From Clostridium sp. AT4 (GTDB taxonomy: Bacteria; Bacillota; Clostridia; Lachnospirales; Lachnospiraceae), in the NCBI RefSeq assembly GCF_001517625.2, contig NZ_LN999828.1, forward strand, positions 822,303 through 886,302: DNA of 64,000 nucleotides, read 5' to 3'. Below the pieces are notes generated by a model. That model was not told where the DNA came from and did no database searches. It worked only from the letters and a program-made list of their open reading frames with translations. Below are positions 1 through 8,987 of this stretch, one piece after another (position 1 is the stretch's first letter; each line of letters begins with the position of its first letter). The position numbers and the translations under genes were made by a program.

Positions 1-27
1 GTGAAGAAAAAAAGAAAAGGCCGGTGA
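1..27 (+). CDS. 3' end of an upstream gene (partial)
   Basis: An open frame runs from the window edge to a TGA at 25-27 and encodes a very basic C-terminus (VKKKRKGR). The next gene starts with GTG at 24, so the two would overlap as GTGA, a common translational-coupling arrangement. Only eight codons are visible, so no function can be given and the frame could be fortuitous. Confidence 0.35.
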   Translation: MKKKRKGR

Positions 28-1850
28 GCCGCAGCAGAGAAGCCTTCAAAGCCCGCAGAAAGGAACGGGCCAGGGCCAAAAAGACAAAAAAGGGGTCTGT
101 AAAGGCTGTGGGAGCAGGGATGGCAGCAGCGGTTGTTATCAGTATCGGCGGATATATTTATCAGGCAGGAGCGTATACGGATACCTATTTCCCTAATACA
201 ACGGTCAACGGTATGGAGGTGGGGGGAAAGACGGCCGGGGAGGTAAAGGAGATGATCACCTCGGAAGCGGCCTCATATCGTCTGTTCCTGTCTATGCGCC
301 AGGGTGAAACGGCACAGATTTTTGGAAATGAGATCGGTCTTTTGGCAGAATTTGATGGAAGTCTGGAAGAAATCCTGCGTCAGCAGGATCCGTATTCATG
401 GCCGCTTTATCTGTTAAGAGGGCCTGAGTATGACATAAAGGCTCTTATAAGTTATGATGAAACGCAGCTGGCAGCAGCCGTTTCCAAACTTTCCCAGTCA
501 GATCCCGAAGCGGCAGAAGCGCCTGCAGACGCAGTGATCTCAGAATATGAGGAAGGAAAGGGGTATTCCATCCTGCCAGAGTCAGAAGGAGCACGTTTAA
601 ACCAGGAGCGGACTCTTAAGGCGGCAGAAGAAGCCATCTGCGGTCTTCTGCCTGAGCTGGATCTGGACCAGGCGGGCTGCTATGAAGCTCCGGCGGTGCG
701 CTCGGACGATCCGGTTTTAAGGAAACGCCTGGAACAGATGAATCGTTTTGCCTTCATGTCTGTGACCTATACCTTTGGAAGCCGCAGAGAGATCCTGGAC
801 GGAAAAACGATCAGCCAGTGGATTTCCTATGATGAAAATGATCAGCCAGTGATTGATGAGGAACAGCTGGCTGCCTATGTAAAGGCGCTTGGTTCGGAAT
901 ATAATACCGCCTATACCAAACGGAAATTTAAGACCAGCTACGGTCCAGAGGTAGAAGTGGCCGGAGTGTATGGATGGAGGATTGATGGAGCAGGAGAGAA
1001 GGCGCGGCTAAAGGAGGAGATTCTGGCCGGAGAGCCAGTGGAGAGGGAGCCTGTGTATCTGCAGACAGCTGCCAGCCGGGAGGGAAATGACTATGGAACT
1101 ACCTATGCGGAAGTAAACCTTACGGCTCAGCATCTGTTTTTTTATAAGGATGGGAAAAAAATCCTGGAATCTGATTTCGTATCAGGAAACCAGTCTAAGG
1201 GGTATACAACTCCTCCAGGCTTGTTCAGTCTTACATATAAGCAGAGAGATGCCGTGCTAAAGGGCGAGGGATATGCCAGCCCTGTAAAATTCTGGATGCC
1301 GTTTAACGGAGGTATCGGCTTTCACGATGCCAGCTGGCGTAATACCTTTGGCGGTACGATTTATAAGAAAAACGGTTCTCATGGCTGTGTGAATATGCCT
1401 TATGAAGCTGCAAAGACGCTGTATGAAAATGTATATAAGGGAATGCCTGTAATCTGTTATAATCTGGAAGGAACGGAACGCAGCACGGCAGGCAGTGCAT
1501 CAGGGAGAGCGGAGCCTCCTGCATCTGCAAGTCCGACTGCTGTTCCTGAAACAGTTCCCCAGACCGTCCCACAAACGCCTCCCGAGACAGAGCTTCCTGT
1601 TCAGACTGCTCCTTTGCAGCCCGCAGAAACAGTGCCCGAGACGCCGCAGGAAACGCAGCCGCCAAAGCCGTCTGAGGAAATATACGGATCGGGCAGTACG
1701 CAAAGCACTCAAAATCCGGAAACTGGCGCTGCCGGACCGGGAGTGACAGAATCGACAGGAAAACCTTCTTCAAATGAAGCGGATCCCGGTGCAGATACGC
1801 CCAAAACTACCTCGCCCAATGACGTTATCATACAGCCGGTAGGCAGATGA
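24..1850 (+). CDS. Membrane-anchored L,D-transpeptidase (YkuD) with peptidoglycan-binding region
   Basis: Probably forms 3-3 peptidoglycan cross-links or attaches proteins to the wall, on the outer face of the membrane. A lysine/arginine-rich cytoplasmic N-terminus is followed by one membrane segment (about residues 28-48). A long extracellular region (about 55-350) resembles the PG_binding_4 module that accompanies YkuD domains in clostridia. The YkuD domain (about 360-478) carries the expected signature: His434 in GFHD, then SHGCVN with His453 and catalytic Cys455. The last 130 residues are a Pro/Thr/Glu/Gln-rich tail of the kind that spans or binds the wall. The start is GTG; no in-frame ATG with a better ribosome site exists before the membrane segment. 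The gene appears to be the last of an operon entering from the left. Confidence 0.88.
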   Translation: MSRSREAFKARRKERARAKKTKKGSVKAVGAGMAAAVVISIGGYIYQAGAYTDTYFPNTTVNGMEVGGKTAGEVKEMITSEAASYRLFLSMRQGETAQIFGNEIGLLAEFDGSLEEILRQQDPYSWPLYLLRGPEYDIKALISYDETQLAAAVSKLSQSDPEAAEAPADAVISEYEEGKGYSILPESEGARLNQERTLKAAEEAICGLLPELDLDQAGCYEAPAVRSDDPVLRKRLEQMNRFAFMSVTYTFGSRREILDGKTISQWISYDENDQPVIDEEQLAAYVKALGSEYNTAYTKRKFKTSYGPEVEVAGVYGWRIDGAGEKARLKEEILAGEPVEREPVYLQTAASREGNDYGTTYAEVNLTAQHLFFYKDGKKILESDFVSGNQSKGYTTPPGLFSLTYKQRDAVLKGEGYASPVKFWMPFNGGIGFHDASWRNTFGGTIYKKNGSHGCVNMPYEAAKTLYENVYKGMPVICYNLEGTERSTAGSASGRAEPPASASPTAVPETVPQTVPQTPPETELPVQTAPLQPAETVPETPQETQPPKPSEEIYGSGSTQSTQNPETGAAGPGVTESTGKPSSNEADPGADTPKTTSPNDVIIQPVGR

Positions 1851-1955
1851 AACCATTCGCTCCCGAATCCGGCCATGTATGGGAAAAAGTGCAGAGAAAA
1901 GGGAAAAATCCTGATAAATCAAAGGGAAACGCGGCATATTGTGGCGGTATGTACA

Positions 1956-1984
1956 TTGACAAAAGCAGGAAATCATTCTATAAT
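1956..1984 (+). promoter_or_regulatory. Consensus sigma-A promoter for the DUF6465 gene
   Basis: TTGACA (1956-1961), a 17-nt spacer and TATAAT (1979-1984): a perfect match to the vegetative consensus. Predicted transcription starts near 1991, giving a leader of about 95 nt before the ATG at 2087. A perfect promoter suggests an abundantly expressed gene. Confidence 0.85.
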
Positions 1985-2040
1985 TTTCTTATTGCATCTG
2001 AGCATTTACATAAGAACGTTTGCGCCGGAGACAACCCGGT

Positions 2041-2063
2041 TGTATGGCCCAAGGGCCGTATAC
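2041..2063 (+). promoter_or_regulatory. Hairpin in the DUF6465 leader
   Basis: TGTATGGCCC - AA - GGGCCGTATACA forms a nearly perfect inverted repeat (GGCCC/GGGCC core with flanking TGTA/TACA) about 25 nt upstream of the start codon. No U-run follows, so it is not a terminator. It could stabilise the mRNA or act as a protein-binding site; its role is inferred only from symmetry. Confidence 0.5.
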
Positions 2064-2086
2064 ACACTACAGGGAGGTAGGATAGT

Positions 2087-2473
2087 ATGGCAACAAGAAA
2101 AAGTACAAGAGCCGTATCTGCACAGGCGAAGAAGGCAGTAAAAGAGGCAATTTCTGAAACAGCAGCAGTAAAGGAAGAGGTTAAGGAAGCAGTAAAAGAG
2201 GCTGCTGAGGAAGTAAAGGCCGTAGCTAAGAAGGCTCCGGTAAAGAAGCCGGCAGCCAGAAAAGCAGCAGAGCCAAGCGCAGCTGTACACTTCCAGTATA
2301 ATGGCAGAGATATTGCCGCAAAGGAAGTTTTGGCAGCCGCCATGGAGGACTTTAAGAAAAACCATCCGGATGAGGAGATCAAAGAGTTTGAACTCTACAT
2401 CGTAGCGGAGGAGAATGCTGCATATTATGTTGTAAACGGCATTCCTTCGGATGATTACAAGATTGTGCTGTAA
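2087..2473 (+). CDS. DUF6465 protein with histone H1-like Lys/Ala-rich N-terminus
   Basis: 128 residues. The first 65 are almost entirely Ala, Lys, Glu and Val with repeated AKKAV/EAV units, like bacterial histone H1-like or PHA granule-type tails. The rest (about 66-128) is a compact domain matching the DUF6465 family common in Lachnospiraceae. No enzymatic motif is visible. An AGGGAGGTAGGATAGT ribosome site and a perfect promoter indicate strong expression, and a terminator follows, so it is monocistronic. The basic tail suggests nucleic-acid binding, but this is inference; the family has no established function that I know of. Confidence 0.8.
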   Translation: MATRKSTRAVSAQAKKAVKEAISETAAVKEEVKEAVKEAAEEVKAVAKKAPVKKPAARKAAEPSAAVHFQYNGRDIAAKEVLAAAMEDFKKNHPDEEIKEFELYIVAEENAAYYVVNGIPSDDYKIVL

Positions 2474-2497
2474 AACAGACAGACACGGATTTTTAAG

Positions 2498-2528
2498 ACC
2501 GGACCCCAAAATGGAGCCCGGTTTTTTT
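2498..2528 (+). terminator. Rho-independent terminator after DUF6465
   Basis: Arms ACCGGACCCCA (2498-2508) and TGGAGCCCGGT (2512-2522) pair over 11 positions with wobble or single mismatches, followed by a run of seven T. Confidence 0.85.
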
Positions 2529-2549
2529 AATAAAATATAAGGAGAACGA

Positions 2550-4070
2550 ATGATGATCACATTGCCCGAAGCCTTTAAGAAGCGTATGAAAGAACTGTTT
2601 AAGGATGAATATGAGGCTTTTGAAGCCAGCTATGAAAAAGAACGGGTTCAGGGCCTGCGTTTTAACAGCTTAAAATCGGTGGAGGGACGGAAGATAGGCT
2701 GGGAAAAAGAAGCTGTACCGGGGCTGGCCGCCTTAATGGAGAACCGGCTGGGAACTTCTCTTACGCCGATTCCCTGGGTGAAGGAGGGGTACTACTATGA
2801 GGCGCAGGCCCGTCCGGGCAGACATCCGTTCCATGAAGCCGGTGTGTACTATATACAGGAACCCAGCGCCATGGCTGTGACAGAGCTTTTGGATCCTCAG
2901 CCCGGAGAGCGTATTTTGGATCTGTGCGCTGCTCCGGGCGGAAAATCCAGTCATATAGCATCACGGTTAAAGGGAAAAGGCTTCCTTCTTTCCAATGAAA
3001 TCCATCCGGCCAGGGCAAAGATCCTTTCCCAAAATATGGAACGTATGGGCGTTTCAAATGGCGTAGTGGTAAATGAGGAGCCTTCCCGTCTGGCGGCGGT
3101 GTTTCCGGAATTTTTTGATGGTATTGTGGTAGACGCGCCCTGCTCCGGAGAGGGTATGTTCAGAAAGGATGAGGAAGCCGCAGAACAGTGGAGCGAAGAG
3201 CATGTAAAAATGTGTGCGGCCCGTCAGGAACAGATTTTGGCTCAGGCGGCCAGGATGATAAAACCGGGGGGACGGATCGTGTATTCTACCTGTACCTTCG
3301 CCCCGGAGGAAAATGAAGGTACGGTATTAAATTTTTTGAAGTGTCATGAGGATTTTTATCTTGAACAAACAGAAGGATGCGAGAAATTTTCTCATGGAAA
3401 GCCGGAATGGGCAGGGTTTGGAGATGCTGAGGAAAAATCACACGAGGAAGAGGCTGCAATATACCATCTGGAACGTACATTCCGTCTTCTGCCCCATTGT
3501 CTGGAAGGAGAGGGACATTTTATAGCGGTAATAAGGCGCAGAGAGGAAATTGAACGTAAAGAAGCAAAAAGAACGTATCCTGCTTATCTGGACCGCAGAA
3601 GGAACAGGGATGTATTTTCTCTGTTGGAAGCATTTTTAAAGGAAAGCCTTGCTGATGGAAGCTCTTATCTGAACCGGGCAGAATATGTGATGTTTGGAGA
3701 TCAGCTTTATCTTCTGCCGGGTGAGATGCCGGATCTGAAAGGATTGAAGGTGCTACGGCCGGGACTCCATATGGGTACCGTGAAAAAGAACCGGTTTGAA
3801 CCATCCCATGCACTGGCCTTATCGCTGCTTCCGGAGGAGGCAAAAAGGGTGTACAGGATGGAGGCGGACGGAGAAGAAACTGCCGCTTATTTAAGAGGAG
3901 AGGCACTTTCCTGCCGGATGGAGAGCTGGCCGGGCAATGAGAAAGGCTGGGTTTTGATGTGTGCAGAAGACTGGAGCCTAGGCTGGAGCAAGCTTTCCGG
4001 GGGCTGTCTTAAGAATCATTATCCCAAAGGCCTCAGACGGATGCAGGCGTCTGCGCACCCTCAGAAATAA
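2550..4070 (+). CDS. rsmF: RsmF/RsmB-type rRNA cytosine-C5 methyltransferase
   Basis: S-adenosylmethionine-dependent m5C methylation of rRNA, in the NOL1/NOP2/Sun family. The SAM-binding motif DLCAAPGGK spans residues 124-132. The two catalytic cysteines are Cys198 in DAPCSGEGMF and Cys248 in YSTCTF. The GEGMFRK sequence and the long C-terminal extension (about 320-506) with a PUA-like region (KGLKVLRPGL) fit the RsmF branch rather than RsmB. The C-terminal NHYPKGLRR is also typical of RsmF. An AAGGAG site precedes the ATG at 2550; a second ATG directly follows, so the start is uncertain by one codon. The 3' end overlaps the convergent pseudouridine synthase gene by 38 bp. Confidence 0.88.
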   Translation: MMITLPEAFKKRMKELFKDEYEAFEASYEKERVQGLRFNSLKSVEGRKIGWEKEAVPGLAALMENRLGTSLTPIPWVKEGYYYEAQARPGRHPFHEAGVYYIQEPSAMAVTELLDPQPGERILDLCAAPGGKSSHIASRLKGKGFLLSNEIHPARAKILSQNMERMGVSNGVVVNEEPSRLAAVFPEFFDGIVVDAPCSGEGMFRKDEEAAEQWSEEHVKMCAARQEQILAQAARMIKPGGRIVYSTCTFAPEENEGTVLNFLKCHEDFYLEQTEGCEKFSHGKPEWAGFGDAEEKSHEEEAAIYHLERTFRLLPHCLEGEGHFIAVIRRREEIERKEAKRTYPAYLDRRRNRDVFSLLEAFLKESLADGSSYLNRAEYVMFGDQLYLLPGEMPDLKGLKVLRPGLHMGTVKKNRFEPSHALALSLLPEEAKRVYRMEADGEETAAYLRGEALSCRMESWPGNEKGWVLMCAEDWSLGWSKLSGGCLKNHYPKGLRRMQASAHPQK

Positions 4071-4953
4071 GGGAAGCCATGTCATCCGGAAGCGGTGCGA
4101 AAAAGGTCATGGGTTCTTTGGTAAGAGGATGGATAAAGTCAAGACGGAAGGAGTGGAGCGGCTGCCGGTTTATAAAGCGGTAATCAGGATGGTAGAGAAA
4201 ATCTCCGGGAAGAGGGTGGCCGATATGGGCCATATGAACCCGTATCTGGTGGGTTCTTCCCGTGTCCAGTCTCAGGCTGATATAGGAAAGACCATTTTTG
4301 CTGTTGTAGGAAAGCTTTGTAAAATGGGTACAGGCATATTCGCCGTTTTCAAAGTCTGTCTGGCGCATGATGGTAGAGCCGGGAACCCTTGCGATGGGGA
4401 CTGTGATGGTTCCTTCGGGGGGAAGGTTTCCGCAGACAACTGCCCGGTATTCCCGGCGGATCTGCCGCTTTACCATCTGATCGGAAAGGATACAGGCGCT
4501 TAACATATGCTTTGCAATGATTAAAAGTCCTGAAGTATCACGGTCCAGTCGGTTAATGGCCCGATAGACGATGGGTTCGCCCTTGGACTGATAGTACCAG
4601 GCTACGGCATTTGCCAGAGTGTGTTCAAAATGGCCCTGGGAAGGATGGATAGGGACGCCCGGAGCCTTATTTATGACCAAAATATCCTCATCCTCATAGA
4701 CAATGGAAAGGGGGAGCGGGGAAGGGATGATGTGTTCAGAACTTTCTTCCTCTATAAGCGTGACGCAAAGAAGCTCTTTTTCCTTTAATATATGGGTTGT
4801 ATAGGCTGTTTCTCCTTTGATGGTAAGTCCAAGAGACGTATTTCTCAGATGGACGATCAAACGGTGGGAATAGCCTCTTGTCCTTAAAAATTCTTCTATG
4901 GTCCGGCCGGCGTCCGCACCGGAAATAAGATAGGACAGACTTCGTTTTATCAT
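4033..4953 (-). CDS. RluA-family 23S rRNA pseudouridine synthase
   Basis: Isomerises uridine to pseudouridine in rRNA. An S4-like RNA-binding segment (about residues 12-60) precedes the catalytic domain. The RluA signature NRLDRDTSG contains the catalytic Asp137, and motif-III-like RLDTGRTHQIRVHMAHIGHPL lies near the C-terminus (the last motif is about 60 residues from the end). The 306-residue length is normal for RluD/RluC-type enzymes. The exact target uridines cannot be told. Ribosome site AAAGG precedes the ATG; a second in-frame start is not needed. It is transcribed away from the carboxypeptidase gene, leaving a 158-bp divergent intergenic region. Confidence 0.88.
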   Translation of the reverse strand: MIKRSLSYLISGADAGRTIEEFLRTRGYSHRLIVHLRNTSLGLTIKGETAYTTHILKEKELLCVTLIEEESSEHIIPSPLPLSIVYEDEDILVINKAPGVPIHPSQGHFEHTLANAVAWYYQSKGEPIVYRAINRLDRDTSGLLIIAKHMLSACILSDQMVKRQIRREYRAVVCGNLPPEGTITVPIARVPGSTIMRQTDFENGEYACTHFTKLSYNSKNGLSYISLRLDTGRTHQIRVHMAHIGHPLPGDFLYHPDYRFINRQPLHSFRLDFIHPLTKEPMTFFAPLPDDMASLISEGAQTPASV

Positions 4954-5111
4954 GCATTCAATCCTTTCTGTCGGGTTTGTATTATTTTGTTTGGGAAAGC
5001 TGTGTTTCCAGATGCACTGATGGTATCATAACAGAAGGCGTATGCAGATGCAAGAATATGTAAAGGATTTTGCGAATAGGATAGGAGGAAGGAACCGGGG
5101 AAAGTGGCGGC

Positions 5112-6476
5112 ATGAGGATAAAAAAGGAAAAAACGCAGCAGCGGGGCTGTATCAGACGGATCCTGGCAGGACTGTGCCTGGCGGGACAGCTGGGACTTGC
5201 GGCAGGGCTGTGTCCGGAAATCGGGCAGATACAGCGGTCTGGGATCATACAGGAAAAAGGGGTTATGTATACGGCTGCATCCGGTGGGGCAGCGGCGTCA
5301 TATGAGGCGGCAGCGCTGCCAAAAGAGCAGAACGATCCAAAGCTTTCCCTGCACGCGCAGTCTGCTGTTCTCATGGACGGCCTTACCGGACGGATCCTTT
5401 ATGGGAAAAATGAGAATGATATCCGCCCTATGGCCAGTACGACTAAGATTATGACCTGTATTCTGGCATTGGAGGCCGGAGGACTGGATGAGTTTGCAGA
5501 AGCTTCGTCTAATGCTGCAGCCCAGCCACAGGTCAGACTGGGGGTAAAAAAGGGGGAGCGCTATCAGATCAGAGATCTCCTTTATGCTCTGATGCTGGAA
5601 TCCTATAATGATGCGGCAGTGATGATCGCAGAAAAAACAGCAGGCTCCACAGAGGAATTCAGCCGCAGAATGAATGAAAAAGCTGAGAGCTTAGGATGCA
5701 GGGATACCTGGTTTATCACTCCCAATGGTCTTGATAAAAAGGAAGAGGATGAAAACGGTACAGAGCGGATCCATTCTACCACAGCGGCAGACCTGGCTCA
5801 GATCCTGCGTTACTGCATTACACAGTCTCCCCAAAAAGAGGAGTTTTTAAAGATTACCAGGACGTCAGATTATTATTTTACAGATGAATCGGGAAAAAGG
5901 GCCTTTTCCTGCAGAAACCACAATGCCCTTCTTACCATGATGGACGGTGCGCTCACAGGAAAGACCGGATTTACAGGAGGCGCAGGATATTGCTATACAG
6001 GGGCTCTTTTTCGGGACGGACGCTTGTATATCATCTCGCTTTTAGGCTGCGGCTGGCCGCCCCATAAAACATATAAGTGGGCAGATGCCAGAAGGCTGTT
6101 TTCATATGGTCTGGAGCAATATGAGCTTACGGATATTTTTAAACCGGAACCGGAGCATACGATCTGTACAGAGGGCGGAATCTGCTGGGGTGAAAATCCC
6201 GAAGGAGTTCTTCATGCTGTGATGAAGCAGGAGGAAACGGACAGCCGTCTTGAAATCCTATTAAATAAGGAAGAAAAGGAAGAGATCAGACGGGAAGTTA
6301 CGCTTCCAGAACGTATCTTTGCGCCTGTAAAGAAGGGAGAACTCCTGGGAAACATTCAGTACAGTCTGGGTGACCGCAAGCTGGGGGAGTATGGCCTGTA
6401 TGCAGACAGGGATATAGAAGCGCTTACAGTGCCGGCAGCCTGGAAACATATTTGCGGGATGTTTTTTATTTTTTAA
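5112..6476 (+). CDS. D-alanyl-D-alanine carboxypeptidase (peptidase S11)
   Basis: Penicillin-binding protein 5-type enzyme that trims the terminal D-Ala of peptidoglycan stem peptides outside the cell. All three active-site motifs are present: S109-T-T-K112, S164-Y-N166 and K284-T-G286. The N-terminus is basic with a hydrophobic stretch (about residues 17-35) that acts as signal peptide or anchor. After the catalytic domain comes the usual PBP5-like C-terminal domain (about 370-440), ending in a short hydrophobic segment (HICGMFFIF) that may bind the membrane. The AGGAGG at about 5081 is too far upstream to be the ribosome site, so the start is less certain than the product. Confidence 0.87.
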   Translation: MRIKKEKTQQRGCIRRILAGLCLAGQLGLAAGLCPEIGQIQRSGIIQEKGVMYTAASGGAAASYEAAALPKEQNDPKLSLHAQSAVLMDGLTGRILYGKNENDIRPMASTTKIMTCILALEAGGLDEFAEASSNAAAQPQVRLGVKKGERYQIRDLLYALMLESYNDAAVMIAEKTAGSTEEFSRRMNEKAESLGCRDTWFITPNGLDKKEEDENGTERIHSTTAADLAQILRYCITQSPQKEEFLKITRTSDYYFTDESGKRAFSCRNHNALLTMMDGALTGKTGFTGGAGYCYTGALFRDGRLYIISLLGCGWPPHKTYKWADARRLFSYGLEQYELTDIFKPEPEHTICTEGGICWGENPEGVLHAVMKQEETDSRLEILLNKEEKEEIRREVTLPERIFAPVKKGELLGNIQYSLGDRKLGEYGLYADRDIEALTVPAAWKHICGMFFIF

Positions 6477-6523
6477 ACTTTTCTTACAATTCAGCTGCAT
6501 TATGTGAAGTTTTTGCGTTGCAG

Positions 6524-6553
6524 TTGACATAGAGCAATATTTGTCATTATAAT
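6524..6553 (+). promoter_or_regulatory. Promoter for the glucosaminidase-like gene
   Basis: TTGACA (6524-6529), 18-nt spacer, TATAAT (6548-6553). Both hexamers match consensus exactly. Start of transcription is expected near 6560, about 65 nt before the ATG. Confidence 0.8.
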
Positions 6554-6624
6554 AAAGAAAATGCCGTAAAAGGGTTTCTTGACACAGTCTTTTATGAAAA
6601 ACAGGACAGGAGATACATATACAC

Positions 6625-8928
6625 ATGAAGGTTAAAAAATACAAAAGGGGTCTTGCGGTAATGCTGGGTCTGGCACTTGCTGTCCAGCTTCCGGGAGCAG
6701 TTCCGTTTCATCCGATGGATACCTATGCTTATACGGGAGCAGCCACAGTGAAGGCCTCCTCTTTAAACGTTCGCAGCGGGGCCGGAACCGGTTATCAGGC
6801 CATAGGCCGTCTGGCTGCGGGAGCATCCATTCAGGTTTTGGGAGAACAGCGGGGGACGGATGGGAAGACCTGGTATCAGATCCGTTTTTCCGGTACCGGA
6901 GGTACAGAACAGACGGGATATGTATCTGCTGAATATGTGCGTCTGCCTGTATCCTATACGACGGATTCGGACTTTGAAGCAAAACTGAGCGCGGAGGGCT
7001 TTCCGGAAAGCTATAAAAATGGCCTGCGCCAGCTCCATGCCCAGTATCCGAACTGGGTGTTCAAGGCCAAAAAAACAGGGCTGGACTGGAACACGGTAAT
7101 TGAAAATGAAGCCCTCCTGGGCCGGAATCTGGTTTCATCCGGGAGCATTTCCTCCTGGAAATCCGTAGAGAGCGGGGCCTATAACTGGGATAACAGTACA
7201 TGGACCGGCTTTGACGGCAGCAACTGGGTGGCAGCTTCTGAGGATATCATCAGGTACTATATGGATCCCAGAAACTTTCTGGACGATACCTATGTATTCC
7301 AGTTCCTTTCCCATGAATATAACTCCTCCACTCAGACAAGAGACGGGCTTGCGAAAATGGTAGAGGGCAGCTTTCTTTCCGGTACTACGGATTCCACAGG
7401 AACAGGAAGCAGCACAGGGAGTACAGGCGCTTCTGGCCCGTCCGGTTCTTCTGGCAGCTCAGGCGGTGTTTCCAAGGATGGCCCCGGGCGCAGCCAGGGA
7501 AAGGATCAGGATGTAAATCATGGCCCCGGCGTATCGGGAAGCAGCAGAAACTCAGGCAGTCCGGCAGGAAGTACGGGAGAGGTAAGCTTAGAGGCGCCCC
7601 ATGCTTCTGTAACACCCAGAAACCATAATCTTGTCATGACCGGTATTGGCGTAGGGGAAGCGCCGGGAAGCAGTTCTCAAAATACGGGTGCACCTTCCGG
7701 TTCGTCCGGTTCTAACGCTCCGTCTTCTTCCGGCAGTCCAAACACAGGAGGACCCGGCGTATCATCGGGAAGCGGTGGAAGTGACTCAAATGTAAGTGTG
7801 GGACAGGCGCCGGAAAGCGGCGGACAGGCCTCTGGTACGGGTTCTTCCCAGACATCCGGTCCATCCGGCAGTTCTTCCTCTCAGAATGCAGGCTCTTCCA
7901 GCGGCCCCTCTTCCTCAGGAAGCTCATCCGGAACTCCCTCTTCCAATACGGGTTCAGGAAGTAAGCTGTATGTGGATATTATTATGGATGCGGCAGCGCA
8001 GTCGGGAGTAAGTCCCTATGTGCTGGCAGCCATGATTCTTCAGGAGCAGGGAACAAACGGCGGCTCCCCACTGATTTCCGGCAATTATTCCGGCTATCCG
8101 GGATATTATAACTTCTTTAATGTAGAAGCATATCAGTCCGGCTCCATGTCCGCCATACAGACAGGCCTTCGCTATGCGTCTCAGTCCGGTTCCTACGGAC
8201 GCCCGTGGAACACAGTGGAAAAATCAATTATCGGAGGCGCCCAAAATTACGGGGATAATTATGTAAAAGCAGGACAGAATACGTTTTATCTGAAAAAGTT
8301 TAACGTACAGGGTTCCAATCTGTATAAGCACCAGTATATGACAAATATCCAGGGTGCAGCCTCTGAGGCGGAGCGGCTGTCCAAGGCATACAGCAGCGTA
8401 AAGGATTCTGCTCTTGAGTTTCAGATCCCGGTTTACAACAATATGCCGGAAACAGCCTGTGCAGCTCCGGTAGGCGACGGAAGCCCGAACAATAAGCTTT
8501 CCAGCCTGAGCGCTGAGGGCTACAGTCTGACGCCTTCCTTTGGAAAGGATACAGAAAGTTACAATCTGATCGTAAATACGTCTGTTTCCAGCATTCAGGT
8601 TAATGCAGCTGCCGCTGATTCAAAAGCGTCTGTTTCGGGAGCAGGAAGTATTCCGTTAAATGGATCAACCACAGATATTGCGATTACGGTAACTGCTGAA
8701 AATGGAAGCGCAAGAACCTATACGATCCATGTGGTAAAGCAGGACGGAGGGCCTGTATCCTCTGGCTCATCAGGAAGTGCAGGCTCGCCTTCTAGCCCCG
8801 GTTCCTCTGAAGGCCCGGGAGGAGGAAACGGTTCGTCCGGCCCCGGTTCATCAGGAGGTTCCGGAAATTCGGGAGGAGGAAACACTCCCGGTGGCAGCAA
8901 TGTGACAATTGTGGGCGTAAGCCCTTAA
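6625..8928 (+). CDS. Secreted SH3b / glucosaminidase-like / cadherin-like cell-wall protein
   Basis: Likely a secreted beta-N-acetylglucosaminidase-type autolysin. Order of parts: signal peptide (1-about 35); bacterial SH3b domain (about 38-108, with SSLNVRSGAGTGY); first part of the glucosaminidase-like region (about 115-252, with LGRNLV and YYMDPRNFL); a Gly/Ser/Pro-rich stretch of about 190 residues (about 253-443); second part (about 445-605, VSPYVLAAMILQEQG and NFFNVEAY, where the Glu in LQEQG is a good catalytic candidate); a cadherin-like beta-sandwich (about 625-710, PF12733-like); and a Gly/Ser-rich tail. No LPXTG or membrane segment ends the protein. It precedes the cohesin-like gene by 59 bp and may be cotranscribed with it. 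Confidence 0.82.
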   Translation: MKVKKYKRGLAVMLGLALAVQLPGAVPFHPMDTYAYTGAATVKASSLNVRSGAGTGYQAIGRLAAGASIQVLGEQRGTDGKTWYQIRFSGTGGTEQTGYVSAEYVRLPVSYTTDSDFEAKLSAEGFPESYKNGLRQLHAQYPNWVFKAKKTGLDWNTVIENEALLGRNLVSSGSISSWKSVESGAYNWDNSTWTGFDGSNWVAASEDIIRYYMDPRNFLDDTYVFQFLSHEYNSSTQTRDGLAKMVEGSFLSGTTDSTGTGSSTGSTGASGPSGSSGSSGGVSKDGPGRSQGKDQDVNHGPGVSGSSRNSGSPAGSTGEVSLEAPHASVTPRNHNLVMTGIGVGEAPGSSSQNTGAPSGSSGSNAPSSSGSPNTGGPGVSSGSGGSDSNVSVGQAPESGGQASGTGSSQTSGPSGSSSSQNAGSSSGPSSSGSSSGTPSSNTGSGSKLYVDIIMDAAAQSGVSPYVLAAMILQEQGTNGGSPLISGNYSGYPGYYNFFNVEAYQSGSMSAIQTGLRYASQSGSYGRPWNTVEKSIIGGAQNYGDNYVKAGQNTFYLKKFNVQGSNLYKHQYMTNIQGAASEAERLSKAYSSVKDSALEFQIPVYNNMPETACAAPVGDGSPNNKLSSLSAEGYSLTPSFGKDTESYNLIVNTSVSSIQVNAAAADSKASVSGAGSIPLNGSTTDIAITVTAENGSARTYTIHVVKQDGGPVSSGSSGSAGSPSSPGSSEGPGGGNGSSGPGSSGGSGNSGGGNTPGGSNVTIVGVSP

Positions 8929-8987
8929 GCCGCAGGATAAGCGCAGGAAACTGCGATGGAAAAGAAATGAAATAAGAGAAAGCAGGA

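Noticed and set aside
1303-1773. Long minus-strand open frame opposite the transpeptidase tail
   Set aside because: It mirrors a repetitive Pro/Thr-rich coding region, has no ribosome site and no family-like composition.
4129-4503. Plus-strand open frame inside the pseudouridine synthase gene
   Set aside because: It lies fully antisense to a well-supported gene and has no recognisable protein features.
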